A stretch of DNA of 64,000 nt from Linyphia triangularis. Its lineage: Eukaryota; Arthropoda; Arachnida; Araneae; Linyphiidae. Under the pieces are notes generated by a model, which did not search any database, had not been told where the DNA came from, and worked only from the letters and a program-made list of their open reading frames with translations. Each line of letters opens with the position of its first letter. Positions within the stretch are counted from its first letter, which is position 1. The stretch covers positions 27,558,123 to 27,622,122 of the forward strand of contig OZ021732.1 in assembly GCA_963978545.1 (NCBI GenBank), read 5' to 3'. Shown piece by piece: positions 11,602 through 26,600 of this stretch. Position numbers and translations under genes: made by a program.

Positions 11602-14600
11602 CTTAACATTTAAGAAAGGATAATAATTAGAACTATGGTGTGGATAACAATTAGCATTATCATACGTGCATACATACATCATCGTGCAACAATTAGCATT
11701 ATGGTGCGGATAACAATTAACATTAGGATGTGGATAACAATTAGCATTATGATGTGTTTAACGATATGCCGCCCACACATTTTCTTAAACAATATGAGCT
11801 TTTTATTCATTTAAAAATAAAATAATCTCCCAAAGTACAATGAAACATTTTTAGCGAATGTCAGTACCTACAATGCTATGTTGAAACTCTAATCATCAAC
11901 AGCGACTGTCTGTGCCGAGGGAAATTTCGAGAATTTGAAGTGGCCGCTACAGTACTCTTCAATAGGTAATAGGGCGTGACATGATGTAAACCTAGATGAG
12001 TGCATATGGGTACAGAGGGTACCAAAGTGAAGAAAGATATCAGGCAAAAGTAAGATAGAAGTTACTTAGTTTTGAAATGATTGCAACACGTTGTAAAAAT
12101 AAAAAATCACTTTCTTGCGACTTATCAAGAATAAATTAACTCGCATCATTCTAGTTGTGATTTTTTTTTTTTTGAGGATTAATTAGTATTTTTCAGTTGT
12201 AAAACAATCAATTATTGCTAGAATATCTACTGATTTCATCGATAAAGTTCAGGTTGAAACTTTTATTTGAATTCTATGTCTAAATTAAAAAATTTCGACT
12301 CGAATATGATACGGCCAAACTCCAAAAGTTAATCATTTCTTAAAGTGGCTAACTAGTCCCAGAATTTTTCTTCTTCTTCTTAACATTGATCATCGTTAAA
12401 ATTCTTGCATAAGAAAAGCGACGTGTCCTATATATACTTCAAAGACAAAGATGAGAAGAAACAATTATTGACTGACAAAATTTTGAATGCAGTTTCCAGT
12501 TGATGTGATTTTTTTTTTTGATAATTCTAATCATAATTCAAAGATCGATTCCAACTTTCTCTTCAAGTGCAGTTTGTTTTTATTCTCTCTTCATTAATGT
12601 TGTTAAAGTATTGATAACAATTAAATGATATTTAACACTGTTATTTGAATTATTCTAGATTTAAGATTGCTTTTATTTTTAGTTAGCAGTCTGTTTAGAA
12701 AAAAATAATTTTTTCTCAAGACTCCATCTCATTCTGTTTGAATTGTTAATCAGTTAGCATCGTACTAGCTAAGGTTGTACGCTTATGAGTGCAGTAACGT
12801 TAAAAAAAAAAAAAAAAAAAAAAACGATAATTATTGAATTAAAATGGCTATTTCAGATTTGTTAGAATATTAAACACATTTACCTTTATTTCCTTGAATC
12901 TACGATATTTTTATAAACCAAAATAATTGTCCTGCAAGCAGTTTTTGGTCTTCAAATCTCTAAAATTTGTTTTAAATGCATTTTATCAGTAAGTTTCCGA
13001 ATAAAGGAGAGATGTGCCATCCAGACAACTGAAATTTCAGGAAGTGAGATGTATATTTTGTCATATGAATTTATAGAAATCCAGAACAGTTTAATATTTT
13101 TGGTCTATTCACAACTACAGTTTTCATTTGGTAGCAAACATGACCAAATTCAGGAATTTTTTGTCGCAAACTTCAAGGGCTTGGGATACGGAAAACTAAA
13201 AGAATGCTATAAAAATAAAATATACATTTATATTTAAGAAACATTTAACTAGAATTAGAATAATATTTATCTTTCGGCAATGGTACCGAGATATTGACTG
13301 AACCTACTGCATTTTAAAGTTATGCATTCAAATGCATTTTAAAATTGTCAATAAGTTTAATTTGTATGAAACGTCTTATACTGAAAAAAGGGAGAAAAAA
13401 TTATAGATGAACTTACCTTACACTTATGATGATATTAAAGTGACCCTCTTATGAGGTTTTGTATTTTTTGGCACACGCGTATATTTTTTTTGTTGTATTA
13501 TTTACAATCAGTCAGGTTTTGTACATTTGACGATATGGTTACGAAATCCCGAGGATGGTATGAGGGGGGGGGGGGGGAGGGGATCTCCCATCCTGATATC
13601 AAATATTAATAGAGTAATTTTCCTTTCTAAAGATTGATGTCCAAGATCTAAATGGGGACACTCCTCTGAAACTTCATATAGATTGTTCTTTAGGTCGATG
13701 ACTTACCTGCAGATAAAAAAAATGGGGATTTTCTACATTTTCGAGCTCTTTTTTAGCACAAAAGCTAATAAAAATTTTCAATTTTAGCATTGTAGAAAGT
13801 TTTTTAGGATTTTGGTAAAAAAAAAAATATGCACCTACAACTAAATCACTGGTAACGATACATTTGCAATTCTATAGTTTGCAGAGAAATTTACTTAGAT
13901 AAGTGAACACATTACTGCAGTTGTAGAAATCTCCTCCGTATTCATTCAATCAAAATGGTTTCCAAATATTTTTCGAAGAATCGCATTTCTGTGTAAAAAC
14001 TTATATTTTAGAAAAATTTGCTGTTATATTAAAAAAATTAAAGGTAAAAATAAATGATTTTACCGAGACCTTTTATAAAAAAAAAATGCTACTCTTCCTA
14101 TGTTTTTCGGACATGTATAATTGAAGTATTGAGTTCTAGAATGGACCATCCCACAATTTCATATTTGATTGCTGTTTCTATCTCCTTATTTCAAAATCAT
14201 TCATGCCAGAACTGACCAAATGGGGTTATCTAATGGCCAACTAAGTTGGCTGTTAAATAAACCACATTGCTTGGATATTCTATCTTTATAAAGTTTTAAT
14301 CTTATATAACTTTAAAATACTTATGTATTTTGCCATTTATATAATTTTGAGCTTACATTCGGAGTTCGGGAAAAAAATGATTGTGTGAATAAAAACACCA
14401 TCAACAACATATTTTGTAATTCGACTCAAACTAGGCTAACTTTTATAAGATATGTTTTTTTGCCAAAATGAAATGAAATATGTAGAATGAATTCTCATAG
14501 AAGATTAACGATATGGCAAATAAAAATAAAATAAACTTACCAATCTTTAAAACCATTCTTTTGAAATATTTTTAAAGCACATTTGGCACTTTGTGTAATG

Positions 14601-17600
14601 TCATCTGCCACTAAGTCTGCAAATAGGTAATAATAATAAATAGTTTATTGAATTTTTTTTTTATTTGTTAGTTAGTTTAATGGAAGTTTCAAATCAACTT
14701 ACCTGTACAAGTTACACCACAGCTATTCTTCGTTCCTAATTTGCAGAATTTATCGTTTATCTTCAAATAGAAAATATACCATCAACAAGATATCATTGAA
14801 AACAAAATAAAGTGAACATATTTTCAGGTACAATAAAATTTATGCTTCACTATTGTTACAAATATTCATCTTTATTTTTCAATAGTGATGCTTTGCGTTA
14901 AACTTCAATATTTTTGTACAGCTAGTAGTGAATTAGACACAAGATACTTGATTATTTTTGCCATCTTTAAGAGTCGATGTACCTATCCCTCCCATGCAAG
15001 GGAAAACGCAACTCCCAATTTCTTAGTTACGTCTTTATTGGTACATATCTAATACTCTACTGAATGATACAAAACAGTTATATTCTGATTACACAAAAGC
15101 GCCATCTATCGGGCGTATATTGCAAAACAATTCTTAACACTCCCCACCTGATTTTAGCAAAAAAATCAAAATACAATTCAAACAATATTCAAAATTAAAG
15201 TTAAAGCAAAAATATGTAAATAATTAATATGCTGAAAATAAAAATAGATTGATTAAGCATGTTTAAAGGTAAACTAATAAGGGATATATAACTACAATAG
15301 AGAATTTAAAGTTCAAGAGGATATAATAGTTGTATAGGTCTCTTGTACTGTCCCTTAGCAGTTTGAACTATACATGAACGAACAAGTCCGTCGCGACCCA
15401 TTATAATCTCTTCGACTCTCCCAGGAGTCCACAGAAACTTCGATTTGTTGGTTCCTGCTATTAAGACGACGTCACCCCTTTTTAAGTCTTTGTGAGGCGT
15501 AGGAGTTGAAAGTTTGTGGGCATTGTTCAGCTGAAGAAGATACTCTTCCTTCCACCTTCTCCAAAATTGACGTAGCAGAGTAGTCTGGTACAACTTCCTT
15601 CGAGCCAAACCTTCCTTGGTGGAATGTCCATTGCTCAGAATTTCTGCAAAATGTAACGGGTATTCGTTTAACTCCATTGATGGGAAGAGGAAATGAGCTG
15701 GAGTCAATGGCTGTAGATCTTCTACATCGTTTGACACGTAAGTGAGTGGTCTGTTGTTAACCACTGTTTCGACTTCGGTTAACACTGTACACATTTCTTC
15801 AAAAGTCAACAGTGCTCGTCCGAGGATCTTTCTGAGAGGCTCCTTAATAGTTTTCATCAATCGTTCATAAAAGCCTCCCCACCATGGCACAAGTTTTACA
15901 ATGTATGTCCACGTTATTCCTTCAGATGATATGAAGTATTTTAATTCAGGATCACAATGATTTCAGTCAAACTTTTTAGTGCATCGTTTGTTCTTTTAAA
16001 TGTTGATTTACATGGAAGAAAAATCGGATGTTTTTCTTCTATAGTACAGGAACTCTCTTCTAAACGTCCTTTGACGTGAAGAATATCCCTTTCATCCAAG
16101 TAAGGGGCTAAACTGTATAGACTAGAGTCCTTTGGCAGCAGCTTACCCTTTTTGAGATTGTCAACTTCAAGAGCGTATGTACTGTTTTGACTAGTCTTTA
16201 TCCAGAACTCTTCTGCCTTTTGGAGTTCATCTGCTGTAATGGGACCGATTTGAGTAGGACATTTTTTGAATTTAGAGATTAATCGCATCAACCAAACAGT
16301 CACTCGCAACAGTCGTTTAACATTGTTGAATGAACCAACATTAATTATAGTTTGTGCTATAGTTGAAACGCATGTGGTAACGATGGATCTCCGTTCCAGT
16401 TGATCTTCTTTTAATGTCGTTGAGTGTTGAGTAGGCCAAAGTTCAGGAGAACACCTCAGCCATGGTGGACCAGAAAACCAGATGTTGTCGATGAGAAGAG
16501 ATGCTGCTGGTATTCCACGTGTCAGTTTGTCTGCCGGATTCTCTAGTCCTGGACAATGTCCCCAATTTTCAGGACCAGTTGAACCCTGAATTTCCAACAC
16601 ACGGTTTGAGACAAATTGCTTCCAATCCCTAGCAGAACCCTTAATCCAATGCAAACAAATTTCCGAATCGGACCAAAAGAAAACCTCTTCTAATAAATTC
16701 TCAAACAACCCTACTAAAAACTTCCACATTCTTGCTGCTACCACTGCTCCCATCAACTCAAGCCTTGGAAGTGATAATTTCTTTAACGGCGACACCCTAC
16801 TTTTCGACATGATGAAGGACGTAATCAACTCACCTCTATCATTCCGAAACCTAAAATACGAAACTGCACCATATGCTATAGGAGACGCGTCACAAAATAT
16901 ATGCACCTGAACCTTCAATTTATCCGTATTTACACAATTCGAAAAATACATCCTTGGTATTCCCAGATTTCTCAGACATTGGACCTCCCTACACCAATCA
17001 CTCCACTTCTTGTCAAGATCATCCGGTAATTGCTGATCCCATTCTAGACCCCTTTGCCAAATTTGTTGCAACAGACACTTAATCCTAATTACAAATGGAG
17101 CTATAAACCCGACAGGATCAAAAACCATTGCAGCAAAATGTAAGACAAGTCTTTTGGTTGGTCTTCCACAACTCAAACCCTCTATCAACGAACCCAACTC
17201 CAACGACAAAATATCCCTTTCCGGATTCCAATTCAAGCCCAAAACCTTTGATTGAAGTTTTGAGTTATCATCCGCTGAACCAATTCCCTTTTCTAACCAT
17301 AATGAGTTTAACTCCTCCGAATTAGTTGTAAATTTTCTCAAATTAAAACCTCCATCTTTCAAAATAGAAACTGCATCCATGGACAACTGAAAAGCCTCTT
17401 CGACAGATTGTCCTCCAAAGTACAAATCATCAACATAAAGAGAAGAATTTAGCATTTCTACAGCTTTAGGTTTAATTTCCTCATATTGCTTAATGTGTTT
17501 CTTAATTGTCGCACTCAAAATAAAAGGCGATGTCGTACACCCGAATGGTAAACGAGTCATTTGCATAACTTTATAATTTTCATTTCCCTTATAGGAAACC

Positions 17601-20600
17601 CATAAAAATTTTAAGAATTTTCTGTCTTCCTCAGCGATACCTATCATTAAGAATGCCTTTTCTATATCACTACTAAAAGCAATATCAAATTTCCTAAACT
17701 TTAAAATAACATTCAATATGTTGGGATTTAAATTCGGACCCGTTTCTAAACAATCATTTAACGACAAATTATCCTTCGTTTTAGAACTACAATTAAAAAC
17801 ACAACGAACGCGTGTAGTAGTCTTATTTTCTCTTACGACAGGTTTATGGGGCATAAAATAACCTTCACTACCGCTAGTAGCTTCTTCAATTATACCCGTA
17901 TCAAACTGTTCTTTAATAATTTCCTTATATTCAGAAGCTACCCATTTATTATTTTTAAAACCTTCTATCAAATTATCAAACTGTCTTTTGGCCAATACAA
18001 AATTATTCATTAAATGAATTGGCGCAGATTTCCACAATAGTTTTGTTTGATATTTTCCATTTAAGAAATTTAGCCCATTTTCAAAATCGGTGATGAATTC
18101 TTTATCTGCGATACTTAAACCCTCGTCGTCTTTCAAACCCAAGGTTTCCAAATCCCACAAAACTTCCATACTTTTTCCAATACTTAAGTTTGTTGATACT
18201 ATCCCAACGCTAGTCTCATTAAAACTGCGATCTTGCTTTCCTTGAAGTGTAAATCCAAATAAAGTTGGAATGCAACTCAAAGTATCAGTTAGAGAAACCA
18301 CTCCGTCCGCACTTACGATTTTCCAAAACATATCTCCACCGATTAGACACTGCACATTCAAATCTGATGAATTGCAGGCGTCAGCCAACATCCATTCCTT
18401 TTCTTTAACGATGTTTTGACTTATTGCGTTTGGAATCGAGATTGGAGCAGCTGTTATAGTATCTGTAATTAATGCCTCTATTTCAATTGATTTCTCAGGG
18501 TTATGCCTATTCCTCAATTTCAGTTTCGCAACGCAATGTAGTTTTTCTGCGGGCTTTATGTTCCCAAAGGAGAAAATAGATAATCTTTCTTTACGAATTG
18601 GTTTAACTTTTAGAGCTTCTGCTAAACTTTGTGTTATCCACGTTCTTTGAGATCCATTGTCGAGAAGAATTCTAACTAATTTTGATCTTTCCCCCGAACA
18701 AGCAATTACACTACACGTTTGCAATAAAATACTATTTGACTTACCAGTTGAGGAATTGCATTGGGTTACTGCATTTGGGTAAATTCCTAGTTCACGTTTA
18801 TGGGTTGGCGCACTTTTGAAAAGTTGGCGACAAAGCCAGAAAGTCGCCAATTCGGAATTCCAATATGAAAAATTGAGAAACGAACCAGCTCCATGATTTG
18901 TAGTATAGGAAGGTTGAAGCCAAAGCGCGTCAATAAAAAAAATTGGATTGCCAAATTTAGAACTGTATCGCCTACAAAACAGCGCCAAATCGGCTTGGCG
19001 ATATTTTAACGTCAACTAGGAATAGACCCATTTCTTATCCATTTTAATTTTGTTTTTTCTTTCCGACACATTAAGAATTTCACAAAACTCATGGTCTGGA
19101 CTATTACAAAAGACGCAATTGTTTTTTACGTTAGTAGCGAAACTTGCGGTAGACTGCGGTTCATTAAATTTATTTCCAAACCGTTTATTACCTTCGAACC
19201 TTCTAGGACTACCCTTATATTCGTAACTACTTTGTTGAAAATTACCAGACCTATAACTATATATTTGTGTCCTTTCCCTTGACTGAATTTCCTTATCTAA
19301 AAATTCCATCAAATCCCTAAAATTCCACGTTTCATAGGAATATGTTCTATTAAATTCTAACACTAGTTCCCTGGGAATTCTCTCTAACAAAATAGGACTT
19401 AACAAGTTTCCAAATGTTACTGTTTTCACCCCCAATGACACCAAATTCCTAATTTGTACTTCTGCACGATCAAACAATTTTCTTAACCCAATCGTATCAT
19501 TTATGTTACGAACAACTTGAATTTTTAACAGATGATTTAAGTGAGCTTGAATTAATGCATTTTTATTACCAAATCTATTTTTTAGCAAAGCCAAAGCAGC
19601 ATCATAATTTTCTCCTGTCAGTGCAAATCCATTAATACAATGGGCTGCAGCTCCACCCAGATAAGACTTCAAATAATTAAATTTATCTATCTTAGATAAA
19701 GTTTCATTAAGGTGTATAGCACTTTCAAATTGATTTATAAATTCTAAGTAATAAGCCGAATCTCCATAAAATGTTTTTATTACTAATTTTGGAAGTTGAA
19801 CCGTTTTTGTTTCCCTACGGATATTACTAGCCAATTCAAAACCGCCTTCGGCATTCGCAATATTGTTATCAATCATTGTAACGTTTAAACTATTACTTAA
19901 CTTTTCTATAGCATTAATTATTCTTTGTTTCCAAATAATTATCTTTTCTGAATATTCTTCAGATGTAATAACTTCCGATTCTAACTTATCGAGTTCTACG
20001 AGTTGTTCAATTTCTAAATTTAATTGTTTAATATTATTTTCTTTTACAGTTAATTGTTCATGATATTCTTTTAAAGAATTTAATTTCGCCTCTACATCTA
20101 GTTCATTAGAAATAAATTCTTCTATTTTGTTGATTAGTTTGGTTGTACTAGATCTCAAAACAGTTCGTTTGGTGATTGCTCTCTGTAAAGTTGCCATTTT
20201 TATATAATTCAACAATGCCACAATAATTATATAACACTACAACTTAAACAAATCAAAACAAAAACCCCAACAAGTTAGTCACAAATACAACAATCGCCAA
20301 CTATTACCACACAATTATTGAATGCATATACCAACAAGAAACCAAAACTAACTTTTGATACAACTTAAATCAACACTATCAATTAAATCAAATCCCATAA
20401 TAATCATCAACATAAATCATACTACATATTCTCAAAATGAAACTTCTAATTTTCAAGCAAAACAAAATTCGAAAATTTACCACAACAAAAAAAACAATAA
20501 ACACCCTGCCTCACTAAATGCCAGACCTTAACACCCAGCACAACACATTCTCAACACGAAACTTTCAATTTTCTAATTCTCAAACTAAACTTAATTCGAA

Positions 20601-23600
20601 AGTTTACCACAACAAAACCAAAACAATAAACATCCTACCTCATTAAATGGCATACCTTAAATACATCACACGATGTCCGGAGACTTTCAACATTGTCTCA
20701 ATCAAAGCTTGCGGTGGTTCCTTTTTCATTGGCCTTTACTTTTCGGCCGTTGCACCATATTTTGCCATCTTTAAGAGTCGATGTACCTATCCCTCCCATG
20801 CAAGGGAAAACGCAACTCCCAATTTCTTAGTTACGTCTTTATTGGTACATATCTAATACTCTACTGAATGATACAAAACAGTTATATTCTGATTACACAA
20901 AAGCGCCATCTATCGGGCGTATATTGCAAAACAATTCTTAACAATTATAGACTAATTTTGTATTGCAGGTATTCCAAAAATTTTAGAACAAAAATCTTTC
21001 TGAATTGAAAAATCTTTGAGAATTGAAAAAAGTCGAAAAGATTATTTTAATAACGATTTATAGTATTTCCACAAATTTAAATCACAACTCTTTTATTGAG
21101 CAAATTTTGTCAATTTATGGTATAAATTCAGAAATCAATATAGATGCCCTTCTTAAAATGAAATAATTCCATATTTAAATGATGAGTCATCATATTTTAG
21201 TTTAAATAAATTATAAAATAATAAATATGTATGCAGAAAACTTCATTACTTGAAATATTCCAAAATCATAGCTTCCATCCTTGTACTGTTGGCTTAAAGC
21301 TTGCGTATTGAACCCACTCGAATATTTTGCTAAGCACACCCCTAAAACATAAACAATAAATTTTATTAATATTTATTGAAGTATTATTAACGTGGTAAAC
21401 TAGTGTCAAAAGATTAAAGAGAAAAAATGTAACAGAACATATTTAAATATTTTAAAAGTTATAAATGTTCTAAATGTCTCCACTTAAATTTTTTTCTTAG
21501 AAAAGTGATAAAGGCATAAAAAGTTTAAAATTGAATGATTTCAACATCGAGTTCTCTTCCATTAAGCATTGCCTATTAACCACCTCTGTTTCACTTAACC
21601 GGAAGGAAAATGTAGTAAATATTGAAAAATATATCGCAATTTTGGTGGTGCTGTTTTTTTTTTTTTTTTTATGTATAATATTGTAACTTTTTTTTAAAAA
21701 ATATACTCAAACTAGCCACTTATTTAAATTCTTTTTATCAACTTCAATTTTGTGTGTTTGTTTGTCGATGGCAGACAAATTTGCGGAGGCCTAATTAACT
21801 CCCTTGCCGTCCTCCAATCGGGCTGAAACTTGGCAGATACATCTGATGTCGATTACAATGCATTCTATCAAATTTTGGCGGCTGTCACTGTCACTAAATG
21901 GCAATTTTACGGAATACTAATTAACCATTTTGCCGTCATCCAATCGCGCTGAAATTGCATTTAACCGATCATTGAAGAAACTCTTTCCTGTTGCCAAAAT
22001 CGTTCTAATAAATAATAAAATTCTTTTAATATAGATAAATGAAAAATATTTGGATGTGAGTGCATAAATTCACATTCATTTTTAATGAATAATTTTTGAA
22101 AAGTAATTTATCGCATATTTTGCTGATAGAGATGGTGTTTGCATCTAATTCTAAGTATTAAAAACAAGCACACTCTGGCAACAGAAACGGCGCTTTGTAA
22201 ATGAATATAAAAATTGGCGATGCATGTAAAGGATTTATATTAAAAACTTTGTTTTTATGATTTATATTATTTAATGTTAATGAAAATATGAACACGAAAA
22301 CTGTAAATTGTCCCAATCCCTACCAAATTTATATGCAATGCCTAGTATAATAGTATAATACAAAGTTGTGCGAAATTCCATACTTCTAGTTTAGCTTGTT
22401 ATGACCGTGGGTAAAGATAATACCGTAATTTGTATCATGAATTATGTTTTGTTTTTATGAAATGAATTGTTATATAAAAAATATCCCTTTTATTATTTTT
22501 TTAGGAATGGGTTTAGTCCACAAACAGAAGATTAGGTTTCGCAACTATTTTAGTTTTCTTTCCAGAATTAACATTAACTGCCATTTCAGATGTCATATTA
22601 ATTAACCTAGCTTGTGGAAAATATTCCATACCGAAGATCATTATAAGCAGGAAATTCAGAGGTTTGAAAAATTCAAAAGTGGGAAGGTCGTTTGACTGTA
22701 CTAATGCTTTCATCAAAATAAAACCTTCTAATACACTTTGTGTTATTTTGTATTATATATAGACAAATTTGTTGATATGCTAATTGTTTTTTCTGCGACA
22801 TACCTATTTAAAAATAAAAAATCTTTGTTTCAAGTGATCATTAAAGTTAACCTGTGAGTGTTCGAAGAAACACTTCCTTTTTGGGTAACTTGGAAAAATA
22901 ATAATAATTAAATCTGAGTTTGTAAAATGTGGCAGCAGTAGTGTATTTACCTATTATGAGATACCTATGCAGAGACCTCTTCTGCCGTGCTAAACACAGA
23001 AGACAACCGAACTCAAAATGTGAAATGGCAGTTTCAAGTAAATAACTTCATTAATTGATGCTAACTTATTGACTAACTTATTTTTTTTTTTTAATATTTC
23101 CATTGCAGTTGCAACCATTTAACATCCCCATTATGTAGAATAAATTACAGAGACCCACCTGGTAATAATAACTCAATTTGACCAAAAATGTATATGTTAC
23201 GGTGAATTTCCTTGGAGAATGTCTATTTTTCCCGGTGAATGTCAACAAATACAAAATACCTCAGTGAAAGACCGAATATTTTATTATATTATTACATATT
23301 CGAACTGTCACCGGTGTATGTCGACAATCACAGACATGCTTCGGCGGAGGTCGAAATGAGAAGCCAATGTCTACGGAGTGGCGACAGTCTGTCAGTAGCA
23401 AGGAACTCTAGTGCAATTCAAAGTGCCATAACAGTTTAAATTGTAGCAATAAATAAGATGGTATAAAGTGAATCACATAATTAAGTAAGTTTATTATTGA
23501 TATTATTTTCTGTTCTCAGTTAGAATGTATTGTTCGTTTTAAGCTCAACAGTTACATGTGGCTATTACTATAGCTTTCTCCTATTTTGACATATATCATA

Positions 23601-26600
23601 ATATGTTTTAATAATAAAGTATGATTTAAAAACGCAACAAAAATATTTTTATTCAACATTCTTCATCAGTGCAGGGTGAATGTCGATATTTGCAGGTGTA
23701 AGTGAGAAATCAGGATATTTAGCAAATATTTCGGACATACACCAAATGAATATGTGAATGTTGACATTCACTTGTTTTGGTTTAATTAATACTCATTACT
23801 CAAAGACGATTAAAAGTTTAAAAAAAAAAAATTCAAAATAGCGCCATTTTATGGTATATTATTATTATTATTATTATTATTTTTTTTTTTTTTTTTTTTT
23901 CCAGACAGATTTACATGTATATATAAAAAAGGGGGTTCTTTTTTGAAAAAAATTCTTTTCAAATAACAAATTTCTCAAATGTAATTTTTTAAATAATTTA
24001 AAATTAATGTTATACCGGGCTTCCAGACGTTTTAGGAAAACTTACGCAATAAACTATTTCAAAACAATAGTTTTAAATCAGTGCTAATATATTGCGATTT
24101 ATAATCACATTTTATTGATCTCCAAAATATCTCGGAAATTTTAATAAAACATATTGAACAAGTTTTTATCTTTTTAATTAAAACATTTCATTCGAATCGT
24201 TGTATTGTTTTAGAAATCATAATCCCCCAAATATACTTTTGAAAAGTAGTTTTGCCATCTTTTAGAGTCGATGTACCTATCCCTCCCATGCAAGGGAAAA
24301 CGCAACTCCCAATTTCTTAGTTACGTCTTTATTAGTACATATCTAACACTCTACTGAATGATACAAAACAGTTATATTCTGATTACACAAAAGCGCCATC
24401 TATCGGGCGTATATTGCAAAACAATTCTTAACACTCCCCACCTGATTTTAGCAAAAAAATCAAAATACAATTCAAACAATATTCAAAATTAAAGTTAAAG
24501 CAAAAATATGTAAATAATTAATATGCTGAAAATAAAAATAGATTGATTAAGCATGTTTAAAGGTAAACTAATAAGGGATATATAACTACAATAGAGAATT
24601 TAAAGTTCAAGAGGATATAATAGTTGTATAGGTCTCTTGTACTGTCCCTTAGCAGTTTGAACTATACATGAACGAACAAGTCCGTCGCGACCCATTATAA
24701 TCTCTTCGACTCTCCCAGGAGTCCACAGAAACTTCGATTTGTTAGTTCCTGCTATTAAGACGACGTCACCCCTTTTTAGGTCTTTGTGAGGCGTAGGAGT
24801 TGAAAGTTTGTGGGCATTGTTCAGCTGAAGAAGATACTCTTCCTTCCACCTTCTCCAAAATTGACGTAGCAGAGTAGTCTGGTACAACTTCCTTCGAGCC
24901 AAACTTTCCTTGGTGGAACGTCCATTGCTCAGAATTTCAGCGAAATGTAACGGGTATTCGTTTAACTCCATTGATGGGAACAGGAAATGAGCTGGAGTCA
25001 ATGGCTGTAGATCTGCTACATCATTTGACACATAAGTGAGTGGTCTGTTGTTTACCACTGTTTCGACTTCGGTTAACACTGTACACATTTCTTCAAAAGT
25101 CAACAGTGCTCGTCCGAGGATCTTTCTAAGAGGCTCCTTAATAGTTTTCATCAATCGTTCATAAAAGCCTCCCCACCATGGCGCTAGTTCTACAATGTAT
25201 TTCCAAGTTATTCCTTCAGATGTTATGAAGTATTTTAATTCATGATCAACAATGATTTCAGTCAAACTTTTTAGTGCATCGTTTGTTCTTTTAAATGTTG
25301 ATTTACATAGAAGAAGAATTGGATGTTTTTCTTCTATAGTACAGGAACTCTCTTTTAAACGTCCTTTGACGTAAAGAATATCCCTTTCATCCAAGTAAGG
25401 GTCTAAACTGTATAGACTAGAGTCCTTTGGCAGCAGCTTACCCTTTTTGAGATTGTCAACTTCAAGAGCGTATGTACTGTTTTGACTAGTCTTTATCCAG
25501 AACTCTTCTGCCTTTTGGAGTTCATCTGCTGTAATGGGACCGATTTGAGTAGGACATTTTTTGAATTTAGAGATTAATCGCATCAACCAAACAGTCACTC
25601 GCAACAGTCGTTTAACATTGTTGAATGAACCAACATTAATTATAGTTTGTGCTATAGTTGAAACGCATGTGGTAACGATGGATCTCCGTTCCAGTTGATC
25701 TTCTTTTAATGTCGTTGAGTGTTGAGTAGGCCAAAGTTCAGGAGAACACCTCAGCCATGGTGGACCAGAAAACCAGATGTTGTCGATGAGAAGAGATGCT
25801 GCTGGTATTCCACGTGTCAGTTTGTCTGCCGGATTCTCTAGTCCTGGACAATGTCCCCAATTTTCAGGACCAGTTGAACCCTGAATTTCCAACACTCGGT
25901 TTGAGACAAATTGCTTCCAATCCCTAGCAGAACCCTTAATCCAATGCAAACAAATTTCCGAATCGGACCAAAAGAAAACCTCTTCTAATAAATTCTCAAA
26001 CAACCCTACTAAAAACTTCCACATTCTTGCTGCTACCACTGCTCCCATCAACTCAAGCCTTGGAAGTGATAATTTCTTTAACGGCGACACCCTACTTTTC
26101 GACATGATGAAGGACGCAATCAACTCACCTCTATCATTCCGAAACCTAAAATACGAAACTGCACCATATGCTATAGGAGACGCGTCACAAAATATATGCA
26201 CTTGAACCTTCAATTTATCCGTATTTACACAATTCGAAAAATACCTCCTCGATATTCCCAGATTTCTCAAACACTGGACCTCCCTACACCAATCACTCCA
26301 CTTCTTTTCAAGATCATCCGGTAATTCTTGATCCCATTCTAGACCCCTTTGCCAAATTTGTTGTAACAGACACTTAATCCTAATTACAAATGGAGCTATA
26401 AACCCGACAGGATCAAAAACCATTGCAGCAAAATGTAAGACAAGTCTTTTGGTTGGTCTTCCACAACTCAAACCCTCTATCAGCGAACCCAACTCCAAAG
26501 TCAAAATATCCCTTTCCGGATTCCAATTCAAGCCCAAAACCTTTGATTGAAGTTTTGAGTTATCATCCGCTGAACCAATTCCCTTTTCTAACCATAATGA

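Larger units (their letters stand above)
14956..20943 (-). mobile_element. Pao-like LTR retrotransposon, copy 1, in lysozyme intron 2
   Basis: Two identical 184-bp LTRs (14956-15139 and 20760-20943) bound the element, and ATTAT is duplicated at 14951-14955 and 20944-20948. On the minus strand the LTR runs from TGTTAAG to GGCAAAA and contains AATAAA. After the 5' LTR, TGGTGCAACGGCCGAAAAG is a candidate primer-binding site, close to the complement of tRNA-Gly 3' ends. AGGTGGGGAG precedes the 3' LTR as a polypurine tract. The coding region is broken (see its own entry). It has the same strand as the host gene, so its poly(A) signal could affect host transcripts. Confidence 0.95.

Noticed and set aside
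16000..18000. Plus-strand open frames across the LTR elements (for example 17128-17325, 26423-26620, 28131-28469)
   Set aside because: They are shadows of the minus-strand gag-pol frames and have no independent motifs.
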